Part shown: one piece after another, positions 1-6,150 of the stretch
Layout of the letters: every line of letters starts with the position of its first letter
Position numbering within the stretch: the first letter of the stretch is position 1
Assembly: GCA_902475645.1 (NCBI GenBank)
Contig: CABSAH010000080.1
Span: 1-7,893, forward strand
Reading direction: 5' to 3'
Source of the DNA: an uncultured Christensenellaceae bacterium
GTDB taxonomy: Bacteria > Bacillota > Clostridia > Christensenellales > CAG-138
DNA: 7,893 nt
Notes under the pieces: generated by a model
The model's input: the letters and a program-made list of their open reading frames with translations, nothing else
The model's database searches: none
Told to the model about the DNA's origin: nothing
Made by a program: the position numbers and the translations under genes

Positions 1-1037
1 TCGCCAAACGGGAAGAACGCATCGCTGCCGACCGTTACGCCGGACTGTGTGGCAATCCACGCCTTCTTTTCCTCTGCACTCAGAACATCGGGGCGCACCT
101 TGAATATGCCTTGCCACACGCCTTCCGCCAGCACGTCCTCATATTCATCGGATATATAAACATCTATGGCATTGTCCCTATCGGGGCGGCGTATATTTTC
201 GGCAAATTGCAGCCCGAGGACCTTTGGATGCTGGCGCAGATACCAGTTATCCGCCTTTTGCCCCGCAAGGCGCGTGCAATGGATGCGGCTCTGCTGACCC
301 GCGCCCACGCCTATGGCCTGACCGTCCTTTACATAGCATACGGAGTTGGACTGGGTATATTTAAGCGTTATTAGGGCCACAATCATATCTATTTTTGCGG
401 CCTCCGGCAACGCCTTGTTTTCGGATACAATGTTTTTAAGCATGTCCTTATCTATAACAAGATTGTTGCGGCCCTGTTCAAACGTAATGCCAAACACATC
501 CTTGTACTCCGTGGCGGCAGGAACATAGCTTTGGTCTATACGAACCACATTATAGTTGCCCTTCTTCTTTGTTTTGAGTATTTCCAGCGCCTCATCGGTA
601 TAGCCGGGGGCGATTATGCCGTCGGAAACCTCGTCCTTTAGATACATGGCTGTGGCGGCATCGCAAGCATCCGACAGCGCGGCCCAGTCGCCGTATGAGC
701 AAAGGCGGTCAGCCCCGCGCGCGCGGATATAGGCGCAGGCAATGGGCGAAAGCTCGGCGGCGGGATCGACAAAATATATCCTTCTATCCACCTCGCTAAG
801 AGGCAGACCCACGGCGGCGCCGGCAGGTGAAACGTGCTTAAAGCTGGCAGCGGAGGGCAGACCGGTTGCGGCCTTCAGTTCCTTTACAAGCTGCCATGAG
901 TTAAGTGCATCCAGTAGATTTATATAGCCGGGCTTTCCGTTCAAAACGGTAAACGGCAGGTCGGAGCCATCCTTCATGAAAACCTTGGAAGGCTTTTGAT
1001 TGGGATTGCAGCCGTATTTCAGTTCCAATTCGTTCAT
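1..1037 (-). CDS. purH: Stand-alone AICAR transformylase (phosphoribosylaminoimidazolecarboxamide formyltransferase), 3' end cut by window edge
   Basis: This enzyme transfers a formyl group from 10-formyl-tetrahydrofolate to AICAR to give FAICAR, the ninth step of cytosolic IMP synthesis. I translated 345 codons by hand; the reading frame is open to the window edge, so the C-terminus is missing (perhaps 40-50 residues, if the family is about 390 residues). Visible motifs, in order, are KYGCNPNQ (residues 7-14), the Lys67-His68 pair in SFKHVSPAGAA, LKYTQSNS, GAGQQSRIHCTRLAG and, just before the edge, SDAFFPFG. These are hallmarks of the transformylase half of PurH. The protein starts directly with this domain: the N-terminal IMP cyclohydrolase (MGS-like) domain of ordinary bifunctional PurH is absent, and the missing activity is supplied by the gene just upstream. 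The start ATG lies 11 bases after TAAGGAG, whose TAA is the upstream gene's stop. The symbol purH is used loosely because only its transformylase domain is present; stand-alone versions have also been called purV. Confidence 0.93.
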   Translation of the reverse strand, partial: MNELELKYGCNPNQKPSKVFMKDGSDLPFTVLNGKPGYINLLDALNSWQLVKELKAATGLPSAASFKHVSPAGAAVGLPLSEVDRRIYFVDPAAELSPIACAYIRARGADRLCSYGDWAALSDACDAATAMYLKDEVSDGIIAPGYTDEALEILKTKKKGNYNVVRIDQSYVPAATEYKDVFGITFEQGRNNLVIDKDMLKNIVSENKALPEAAKIDMIVALITLKYTQSNSVCYVKDGQAIGVGAGQQSRIHCTRLAGQKADNWYLRQHPKVLGLQFAENIRRPDRDNAIDVYISDEYEDVLAEGVWQGIFKVRPDVLSAEEKKAWIATQSGVTVGSDAFFPFG

Positions 1038-1052
1038 ATCTATATGTTCTCC

Positions 1053-1685
1053 TTAATCGCCAAGATTTTTGTTAAACAGGCGTACTTCGCCGTTCACATT
1101 TGCATAAAGGGATACTTTATTGTCCGCATTCAGTGCGGCCCATACCTCGTCAGGCTTAGGAACCGTGACCTCCATCGGTTCGCCGGCAAATGTGGGCAAT
1201 GGGCTTCCGTCGCCCTGATAGGTGCTTATAAAATAGCCTTTGCCCTCATCCGCGCCCTCGTAGCAGAAGAATTCCCTAAGGCAGCGCCCGTTATTGCGCT
1301 TCAAAATGGATAGCTCAAATGAACCGTCTGCATTAAGCACGGCGGAAATGCGGGGCGTAAAGTTAGGGGAATCCGGCTCATATTCGCGCTTCATAAGCCC
1401 CTTGCGGAAGTCGCCGCTGGCGCATATGGTATCGGTCTGGTCGCCATTGGTTACAACAAGCGCGTCACCCAACTTCCTTACCGGATGATATATTATAAGG
1501 CTTGGGTCCTCAAGCTTGGCAGGATCGTGCGCCTCGGTACGGATGCCGTCATCAGTCGGGGCAAATATGCGGTTGCGGCTGTTTGCGCTTCGACCCATTA
1601 TGAAATAATAAACAAGGTTTTTGCTTACAAGTATGCCCCGGCCGGGGTAGGGATTTTCCCGCAGAAAAGTAATAAAATCAAGCAT
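1053..1685 (-). CDS. purO: IMP cyclohydrolase, PurO type (PF07826-like)
   Basis: It closes the ring of FAICAR to form IMP, the last step of the pathway. The 210-residue protein shows NPYPGRG (11-17), MGRSANSRNRIF (30-41), VVTNGDQTDTI (77-87) and SPNFTPRISAV (about 106-116). These match the IMP cyclohydrolase family first known from archaeal PurO and also found in Clostridia, which is unrelated to the cyclohydrolase domain of PurH. Two in-frame ATGs are possible. The one at 1691 is one base after GGAG, too close, whereas the one at 1685 is seven bases after it, so I start at 1685 (212 residues if the first were used). The start overlaps the end of purN by 8 bases, indicating coupled translation. 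The next gene, the matching transformylase, starts 15 bases after the stop. Together the two genes replace bifunctional PurH. The family assignment is by motif memory, not by a search. Confidence 0.92.
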   Translation of the reverse strand: MLDFITFLRENPYPGRGILVSKNLVYYFIMGRSANSRNRIFAPTDDGIRTEAHDPAKLEDPSLIIYHPVRKLGDALVVTNGDQTDTICASGDFRKGLMKREYEPDSPNFTPRISAVLNADGSFELSILKRNNGRCLREFFCYEGADEGKGYFISTYQGDGSPLPTFAGEPMEVTVPKPDEVWAALNADNKVSLYANVNGEVRLFNKNLGD

Positions 1686-2295
1686 TGCCATTCTCCTTTA
1701 CGATTTGTTCCGAAACCATTTCCGCAGCGCGGGGCAATAGCTGCCATTCCGCCTGCTCCATTACCCGCCGCTGGAGAGTTTCGGGCGTATCATCCGGCAA
1801 AACGTCCACCGCTTTTTGCAGCAGAATACGCCCGCCGTCCAGAACTTCATTCACAAAATGCACCGTTGCGCCCGTCACCTTCACGCCCGCCGAAAGAGCG
1901 GCTTCGTGTACCTTAAGCCCGTACATGCCCGCTCCGCAGAAGGAGGGTATAAGCGACGGATGCACATTAAGTATGCGTGACGGCCAGCGGGAAGTGAAAT
2001 TCGCGCTGAGTATGGTTAAAAAGCCCGCCAGAACAATCAGGTCAATTTCATGCTCCGCAAGCAAACAGGATAAAGCATCCTCAAAGGCCTCCTGACCGCC
2101 GCACAGCTTAGGCGATAAGGTCTTGGCGGGTATATCGGCATTTTCTGCCCGCGTAAGCGCATATGCTCCAGCGTTTGAGGATACCACAAGCGCTATTTGA
2201 CCATGCGGCAGCATTCCCGCCGCCTGCGCGTCCAGCAATGCCTGTAAATTCGTGCCGCCGCCTGAAACCAGCACGGCAATCTTAGCTTTTTTCAT
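1678..2295 (-). CDS. purN: Phosphoribosylglycinamide formyltransferase (GAR transformylase), PurN
   Basis: This cytosolic enzyme uses 10-formyl-tetrahydrofolate to formylate GAR to FGAR, the third step of purine synthesis. The protein has 205 residues, normal for PurN. The N-terminal Rossmann-like part begins KIAVLVSGGGTNLQAL (residues 5-20), followed by LIVLAGFL (86-93). The catalytic triad seen in E. coli PurN (Asn106, His108, Asp144) is present as Asn110 and His112 in NVHPSLIPSF, and Asp153 in EVLDGG. The loop SFCGAGMYGLKVHEAAL is longer than in E. coli. The start is the ATG at 2295, 9 bases after AAAGGAG; an ATG 10 codons upstream lacks a ribosome site and would add MRLSAKEKTT, which is not family sequence. 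The gene is 51 bases downstream of purM and overlaps the IMP cyclohydrolase start by 8 bases. Confidence 0.97.
   Translation of the reverse strand: MKKAKIAVLVSGGGTNLQALLDAQAAGMLPHGQIALVVSSNAGAYALTRAENADIPAKTLSPKLCGGQEAFEDALSCLLAEHEIDLIVLAGFLTILSANFTSRWPSRILNVHPSLIPSFCGAGMYGLKVHEAALSAGVKVTGATVHFVNEVLDGGRILLQKAVDVLPDDTPETLQRRVMEQAEWQLLPRAAEMVSEQIVKENGNA
1693..1699 (-). promoter_or_regulatory. Ribosome binding site that decides the IMP cyclohydrolase start
   Basis: AAAGGAG on the minus strand lies inside the last codons of purN. It is 7 bases from the ATG at 1685 but only 1 base from the ATG at 1691, so the downstream ATG is favoured. Confidence 0.75.
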
Positions 2296-2304
2296 AGTCG
2301 TTTT

Positions 2305-2311
2305 CTCCTTT
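2305..2311 (-). promoter_or_regulatory. Ribosome binding site that decides the purN start
   Basis: AAAGGAG on the minus strand is 9 bases ahead of the ATG at 2295. The longer reading frame starting at 2325 would place this site inside the gene, so the shorter start is chosen. Confidence 0.8.
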
Positions 2312-2317
2312 GCAGAC

Positions 2318-2336
2318 AGCCGCAAGCGGCGCGGCT
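2318..2336 (-). other. Small stem-loop in the purM-purN gap
   Basis: On the minus strand AGCCGC (2331-2336) can pair with GCGGCT (2318-2323) around a 7-base loop. It lies just upstream of the purN ribosome site, inside the 51-base gap. No T-run follows, so it is not a terminator. Whether it matters is unknown. Confidence 0.3.
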
Positions 2337-2346
2337 TTTAGTGCAT

Positions 2347-3384
2347 TCAGGCCAAGACTATTTTTTCGTCGCCATGGACGATTTCGCCGCAAGCATAAGC
2401 GTCTATCCCCTCCGCCTTCAATGCGGAAAGCGCCGCATCTGCGGTATTCGGACTAACGACCACCACCATGCCCACGCCCATATTGAAGGTATTGAACATA
2501 TCGTGTTCGTCTATGCCGCCCTGCTTCTGCAACAGACTGAATATGGCTGGCGTTTTGAGGGAATCCCTGTTGATTTTTGCGCAAAGGCCATTGGGTATGC
2601 AGCGTGGAATATTTTCATAAAAGCCGCCGCCGGTAATATGGCTTATGCCCCTAACATCCGCGGCTTCAATGCAGCGAAGCACGGGCTTAACATAAATTAC
2701 GGTAGGACGCAGCAGCGCCTCGCCCAGCGTTTCGCCAAGCTCGTCATAATATTTGCCAAGGTCGGCGTTTTCCACGTCAAACACCTTGCGTACAAGTGAA
2801 TAGCCGTTGGAGTGGAAGCCCGATGAGGGCAGCGCCAGCACCACGTCCCCCGCCGCCATGCGGCCCGAATCGATTAGCTTAGGCTTATCCACAAGCCCAA
2901 CGGTGAAGCCCGCCAAATCATAGTCATCAGCGGCCATCATGCCCGGATGCTCTGCCGTTTCGCCGCCGATTAGGGCGCATCCCGCCTGAACGCAGCCCTC
3001 CGCAACGCCGGATACGATTGCCGCAACCTTTTCGGGCACGTTCTTCCCAATGGCTATGTAATCAAGGAAAAACAGGGGCTTTGCGCCGCAGCATATTACA
3101 TCGTTTACGCACATGGCCACGCAGTCTATGCCGATGGTATCATGCCTGTTCATAAGCTCCGCAAGGCGCAGCTTGGTGCCTACGCCATCGGTGCCTGATA
3201 CGAGTATCGGCTCCGTCATGCCGGCAATGTTCAGGGCAAACAGGCCGCCGAAACCGCCGATATCGGAAACTACGCCCGGGATATAGGTGCGCTGAACGTC
3301 TGCGCGCATGAGCTTAACGCCCTTGTAACCGGCGGTTATGTCTACGCCGGCTGCCGCGTATGCGGCGGAGCTGGATTTTTCCAT
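2347..3384 (-). CDS. purM: Phosphoribosylformylglycinamidine cyclo-ligase (AIR synthetase), PurM
   Basis: It uses ATP to close the imidazole ring of FGAM, giving AIR, the fifth step of the pathway. The protein is 345 residues, the usual size. Seen in order are YAAAGVDITAG (9-19), DIGGFGG (41-47), the DGVGTKL segment (66-72) of the nucleotide-binding region, IDCVAMCVNDVICCGAKP (86-103), GGETAEHPGMM (140-150), LPSSGFHSNGYSLVRK (185-200), HITGGGFYENIPR (249-261) and FNMGVGM (300-306). This is a complete PurM of the ATP-grasp-unrelated PurM/ThiL fold. The start is the ATG at 3384, 9 bases after AAAGGA. An in-frame ATG at 3393 overlaps the purF stop as ATGA but abuts the ribosome site with no spacer, and the family N-terminus fits the later start. 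It begins 5 bases after the purF stop. Confidence 0.97.
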   Translation of the reverse strand: MEKSSSAAYAAAGVDITAGYKGVKLMRADVQRTYIPGVVSDIGGFGGLFALNIAGMTEPILVSGTDGVGTKLRLAELMNRHDTIGIDCVAMCVNDVICCGAKPLFFLDYIAIGKNVPEKVAAIVSGVAEGCVQAGCALIGGETAEHPGMMAADDYDLAGFTVGLVDKPKLIDSGRMAAGDVVLALPSSGFHSNGYSLVRKVFDVENADLGKYYDELGETLGEALLRPTVIYVKPVLRCIEAADVRGISHITGGGFYENIPRCIPNGLCAKINRDSLKTPAIFSLLQKQGGIDEHDMFNTFNMGVGMVVVVSPNTADAALSALKAEGIDAYACGEIVHGDEKIVLA

Positions 3385-3389
3385 ATCAA

Positions 3390-4814
3390 TCATTCCTTTC
3401 CGTTCCAACAGTATGTACAAACCTTCTCACGATCTATGCCTATGGCCTCCATAACGCCGTCAAGAGACTGATAGCCGAGAGAATCAAAACCAAGCTTTTC
3501 GCATATGGACTTCAAAAGGCACTGTCCTCGCTCCGTGGTGGAATCGGCATATTCATCAAGATGCATATGCCCCTCGTCCCCCTCCAGCTCCTGCACCATG
3601 CGCCGTGCAAGCAGTTCCATATCGGAATTGCCGCGGGAGAAGTTCAAATATTTACAGCTATACATAATGGGCGGGCAGGCGGAGCGCATATGAACCTCCT
3701 GCGCGCCGGATTCATAGAGAAAATCAACCGTTTCCCTAAGCTGTGTGCCGCGGACAATGGAATCATCAACAAGCAGCAGCTTCTTTCCCTGTATCAGCTC
3801 GGGTACTGGTATCTGCTTCATCTTGGCAACCTGATTGCGGACGTCCTGATTTGTAGGCGTAAATGAGCGGGGCCATGTTGGCGTGTACTTCACAAAGGGA
3901 CGTACAAACGGCTTGCCGCTGCGGTTGGCAAAGCCTATGGCGTGCGGCACGCCGGAATCCGGCACGCCTGCCACATAGTCAACCTGCGGCAGCCCTCCGC
4001 GCGCAATTTCATCGCGTGCCATAATCTCGCCGTTGCGATAGCGCATTACCTCCACGTTTACGCCTTCGTAATTGGAGTTTGGGTAGCCGTAATATGTCCA
4101 AAGGAAGCCGCATATCTTCATATCCTTGCCCGGAGGGGAAACGGTTTTGCAGCCCTCGCTGTTCAGCGCCACTATCTCCCGCGGGCCAAGCTCATGGGCA
4201 TCCTCATAGCCCAGCTTGTGATAGGCGAACGATTCAAACGAAACGCACAGGCTGCCGTCCGGGTGCTTGCCCACAAGAACCGGCAAACGCCCAAGCCTAT
4301 CCCTTGCAGCCAAAATGCCGTCCTTCGTCATCAGCAGTATTGTGATAGAGCCGCGAATCATCTCCTGCGCGTACAATATGCCGTCCACCAAATTTTCCTT
4401 CATGTTTATAAGGGCGGCTACAAGCTCCGAAACATTAACCTTTCCGTTGCTTTGCGCCATGAACTGATGTCCATGGTCGGAAAAATACTTTTCTATAAGC
4501 TCATCGGTATTGTTGATTATGCCAACCGTGCATATGGCATACAGTCCCAAATGGGAGCGCACCAGCAACGGCTGCGGGTCTGTATCGCTTATGCAGCCCA
4601 TGCCAATATGCCCCTTAAGCTCGCGCAGGTCGCCTTCGAACTTAGTGCGGAAGGGGGTGTTTTCAATATCATGAATCTCGCGGACAAATCCGTTTTCATG
4701 CCCGTAGACCACCATTCCCCCGCGGCGCGTGCCCAGGTGGGAATGGTAGTCCGTGCCGAAAAACACATCAAGTCCCACATCGCGGTGGGAAAATGCTCCG
4801 AAAAATCCGCCCAT
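3390..4814 (-). CDS. purF: PurF-like amidophosphoribosyltransferase with a degenerate glutaminase domain (no catalytic Cys)
   Basis: By homology this makes 5-phosphoribosylamine from PRPP, the committed first step. It has 474 residues. The C-terminal phosphoribosyltransferase half is sound: the PRPP loop LLVDDSIVRGTQLR spans about 347-360. The four iron-sulfur cysteines of Bacillus-type PurF are kept: Cys235, Cys387, Cys466 and Cys469 (VCTYC). The N-terminal class II glutaminase domain is not sound. The protein begins MGGFFGAF, with Gly where the nucleophile Cys must be. By hand alignment to E. coli PurF, Arg73 is Ser76, Asn101 is Val97 and Asp127 is Val128. The first cysteine of any kind is Cys74, so no propeptide cleavage could expose one. 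The ATG shares its A with the purC stop (TAATG) and has no clear ribosome site, so translation is probably coupled to purC. I recall similar MGG-starting PurF homologues in Bacteroidota and Clostridia, so it is probably a conserved variant rather than a mutation. Ammonia use is inference. Confidence 0.93.
   Translation of the reverse strand: MGGFFGAFSHRDVGLDVFFGTDYHSHLGTRRGGMVVYGHENGFVREIHDIENTPFRTKFEGDLRELKGHIGMGCISDTDPQPLLVRSHLGLYAICTVGIINNTDELIEKYFSDHGHQFMAQSNGKVNVSELVAALINMKENLVDGILYAQEMIRGSITILLMTKDGILAARDRLGRLPVLVGKHPDGSLCVSFESFAYHKLGYEDAHELGPREIVALNSEGCKTVSPPGKDMKICGFLWTYYGYPNSNYEGVNVEVMRYRNGEIMARDEIARGGLPQVDYVAGVPDSGVPHAIGFANRSGKPFVRPFVKYTPTWPRSFTPTNQDVRNQVAKMKQIPVPELIQGKKLLLVDDSIVRGTQLRETVDFLYESGAQEVHMRSACPPIMYSCKYLNFSRGNSDMELLARRMVQELEGDEGHMHLDEYADSTTERGQCLLKSICEKLGFDSLGYQSLDGVMEAIGIDREKVCTYCWNGKE
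3394..3399 (-). promoter_or_regulatory. Ribosome binding site that decides the purM start
   Basis: AAAGGA on the minus strand lies in the final codons of purF. It is 9 bases from the ATG at 3384 and has no spacer to the ATG at 3393, so 3384 is preferred. Confidence 0.7.
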
Positions 4815-5494
4815 TACGCAAAGAAAAGCTCGGAGAGCGTCATGGGATCAATATATTGACCATTCTTATAAACGCGCATGTTGCCGCTTGCCACTTCGTC
4901 GATTAGCATAACGCTGCCATCGGGAGCATAGCCGAATTCAAATTTGATATCATATAGCTCCATGCCCTTTCCCTTCAAATCATCGGCGACTATCTGCGTA
5001 ATCCTCTGGGTTTGGGACTTCAGCTCCTCGTATTGCTCGTCGCTCATCACGCCCAATGCAACAAGTGCGTCCTTGGTAATCAACGGATCGCCCTTAGCAT
5101 CGTCCTTAAGCGTGGTTTCAACATAGTATGGCAGGTCTGCGCCGGACTCGATAAGGTCGCCGTAGCGGCGGATGAAGGAGCCGACGGCCTTGCGGCGGCA
5201 TATAACCTCCAAGCCGTGGCCGAAAACCTTGGCGGGAAGAACCTCCATTGTGGTGTTTTTCAAATCGGCGCCGACAAAATGGGTCTTTATTCCGGCGGCG
5301 TTAATCTTTTCAAAGAAATAGATGCTCATGCGCAGGTTCACATCGCCCACACCGTCTATCGTCAGGCCCACGGTATTCTCACCGGGATCGAACACGCCGT
5401 CTTTACCGGTGCAGTCATCCTTGAATTTAAGCAGGTAGTTGCCGTTATCCAGTGCGTAAACATCCTTGGTTTTGCCAGTGTAAACGAGCTTCAT
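4814..5494 (-). CDS. purC: Phosphoribosylaminoimidazole-succinocarboxamide synthase (SAICAR synthetase), PurC
   Basis: It joins aspartate to CAIR with ATP, forming SAICAR, the eighth step. The protein has 226 residues, slightly shorter than the roughly 235-residue bacterial norm. Seen are the N-terminal YTGKTKDVY (5-13, the Y.GK.K.VY motif), the SAICAR synthetase signature region GLEVICRRKAVGSFIRRYG (94-112), TTLKDDAKGDPLI (127-139), ELYDIKFEFGY (179-189) and LIDEVASGNMRVY (197-209). The end, ...DPMTLSELFFA, is shorter than in E. coli but resembles clostridial forms as I remember them. The start is the ATG at 5494, 7 bases after GGAGG; the in-frame ATG at 5500 sits one base from it. The stop TAA overlaps the purF ATG by one base. 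The 87-base gap upstream to purE carries a hairpin and a repeat, listed separately. Confidence 0.96.
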   Translation of the reverse strand: MKLVYTGKTKDVYALDNGNYLLKFKDDCTGKDGVFDPGENTVGLTIDGVGDVNLRMSIYFFEKINAAGIKTHFVGADLKNTTMEVLPAKVFGHGLEVICRRKAVGSFIRRYGDLIESGADLPYYVETTLKDDAKGDPLITKDALVALGVMSDEQYEELKSQTQRITQIVADDLKGKGMELYDIKFEFGYAPDGSVMLIDEVASGNMRVYKNGQYIDPMTLSELFFA

Positions 5495-5501
5495 GATCAT
5501 T

Positions 5502-5506
5502 CCTCC
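5502..5506 (-). promoter_or_regulatory. Ribosome binding site that decides the purC start
   Basis: GGAGG on the minus strand is 7 bases from the ATG at 5494 and 1 base from the ATG at 5500. The nearer ATG is too close for initiation, so the protein should begin MKLVYTGK. Confidence 0.75.
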
Positions 5507-5529
5507 ATAATGAATTTATTTTCGCTTCT

Positions 5530-5556
5530 TATCGGTTTTTTATCAGTCTTTATCAG
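5530..5556. repeat. Three TATC(A/G)G copies at 10-11 base spacing in the purE-purC gap
   Basis: On the plus strand TATCGG starts at 5530 and TATCAG starts at 5541 and 5551. On the minus strand these read CTGATA, CTGATA and CCGATA, each followed by an A-rich stretch. The spacing is close to one DNA helical turn. No function is known to me; chance in an A-rich gap is possible. Confidence 0.4.
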
Positions 5557-5573
5557 GCAGGCGCTTTGCCTGC
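5557..5573 (-). other. Stem-loop just after purE
   Basis: GCAGGC (minus strand, 5568-5573) pairs perfectly with GCCTGC (5557-5562) around a 5-base loop, 8 bases after the purE stop. There is no T-run after it, so a classical terminator is unlikely. It could be an RNA processing or stability element between purE and the rest of the operon. Confidence 0.5.
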
Positions 5574-5581
5574 ATTAAGCA

Positions 5582-6076
5582 TCAGCAGCTTAGCTCCGCC
5601 TGAAGCTTTGCTTCCTTTGCGGCAATCTGCTTCGCCATGTCCGCCCGCTGCGCATCAAGCTTTGCGGATAGCGCATCGTCGTTTACGGCCAATATCTGCG
5701 CCGCAAGCACGGCGGCATTTTTAGCGCCGTTGATGGCCACGGTAGCCACGGGTATGCCGCTTGGCATTTGAACCGTGGCAAGCAGAGCGTCCAGCCCGTC
5801 CATAGCGCCGCCCTTCATGGGGATGCCTATAACCGGAAGCGTGGAATTGCCGGCGAAAGCGCCCGCCAAGTGTGCCGCCATTCCTGCGGCGCAGATAAGC
5901 ACGCCAAAGCCGTTGGCGCGCGCGTTTTTTGCAAAGTCCGCAGCGGCGGCTGGAGAACGGTGGGCGCTTAGGATATGCGCCTCATAGGGGATGCCGAATG
6001 CTTCAAGCTGCTGACACGCCGCCTTTACAACCGGCCAATCAGAGTCGCTCCCCATAATAACTGCAACTTTTTTCAT
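5582..6076 (-). CDS. purE: N5-carboxyaminoimidazole ribonucleotide mutase, class I PurE
   Basis: It converts N5-CAIR to CAIR, the carboxyl-bearing substrate of PurC. The protein has 164 residues, the usual length, and forms a homo-octamer in known members. Visible motifs are VIMGSDSDWPVV (6-17), SAHRSP (37-42, with His39 corresponding to the catalytic His45 of E. coli), CAAGMAAHLAG, LPVIGIPMKG and a QMPSGIPVATVAI segment, ending in a lysine/alanine-rich helix. The pattern matches class I, the mutase that normally works with PurK; purK is not in this window, so it is presumably elsewhere. The ribosome site AAGGAG lies 6 bases before the ATG. It is the first gene of the operon, directly behind the ZTP riboswitch and terminator, so it and all genes downstream should respond to that switch. 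Confidence 0.97.
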   Translation of the reverse strand: MKKVAVIMGSDSDWPVVKAACQQLEAFGIPYEAHILSAHRSPAAAADFAKNARANGFGVLICAAGMAAHLAGAFAGNSTLPVIGIPMKGGAMDGLDALLATVQMPSGIPVATVAINGAKNAAVLAAQILAVNDDALSAKLDAQRADMAKQIAAKEAKLQAELSC

Positions 6077-6100
6077 GCGATTCTCCTTATAAAATCAAAT

Positions 6101-6150
6101 AAAAAAGGGTAAACCATTCACCATGGTCATCCATGGAAAAAGGTTTGCCC
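6101..6150 (-). terminator. Intrinsic terminator of the ZTP riboswitch (expression platform)
   Basis: On the minus strand GGGCAAACC (6142-6150) pairs with GGTTTACCC (6107-6115) with one C/A mismatch. Inside this, two CCATGG copies (6131-6136 and 6121-6126) pair with each other around a 4-base loop, and the U-rich stretch between the two stems can partly pair as well. A run of six T follows (6101-6106), then ATTTGATTTT. The hairpin is long and well formed and ends 24 bases before the purE ATG. Its first arm starts with the GGGC that is also the conserved 3' end of the riboswitch aptamer, so the two folds exclude each other. Confidence 0.92.

Noticed and set aside
2347..3420. Longer purM starting at 3420 (adds MYILLERKGMID)
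   Set aside because: That ATG is within the purF coding end without a ribosome site, and PurM proteins normally begin a few residues before the YxxAGVDI motif, which fits the start at 3384.
4812..4830. Possibility that the true PurF start lies elsewhere, or that a frameshift hides the Cys
   Set aside because: The ATG is directly joined to the purC stop, GGC GGA follow, and the frame is continuous into FGTDYHSHLGTRRGG. No Cys codon is available near the N-terminus in this frame, and I recall other homologues that also start MGG.
3942..4859. A 305-codon open frame on the plus strand opposite purF
   Set aside because: It lies antisense to a purF whose motifs are clear over its whole length. 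The translation is rich in His, Ala and Arg without domain motifs, as expected from a shadow of codon bias on the other strand.
5012..5578. A 188-codon plus-strand open frame opposite purC and the purE-purC gap
   Set aside because: It is antisense to a complete PurC and shows no family motif or credible ribosome site.
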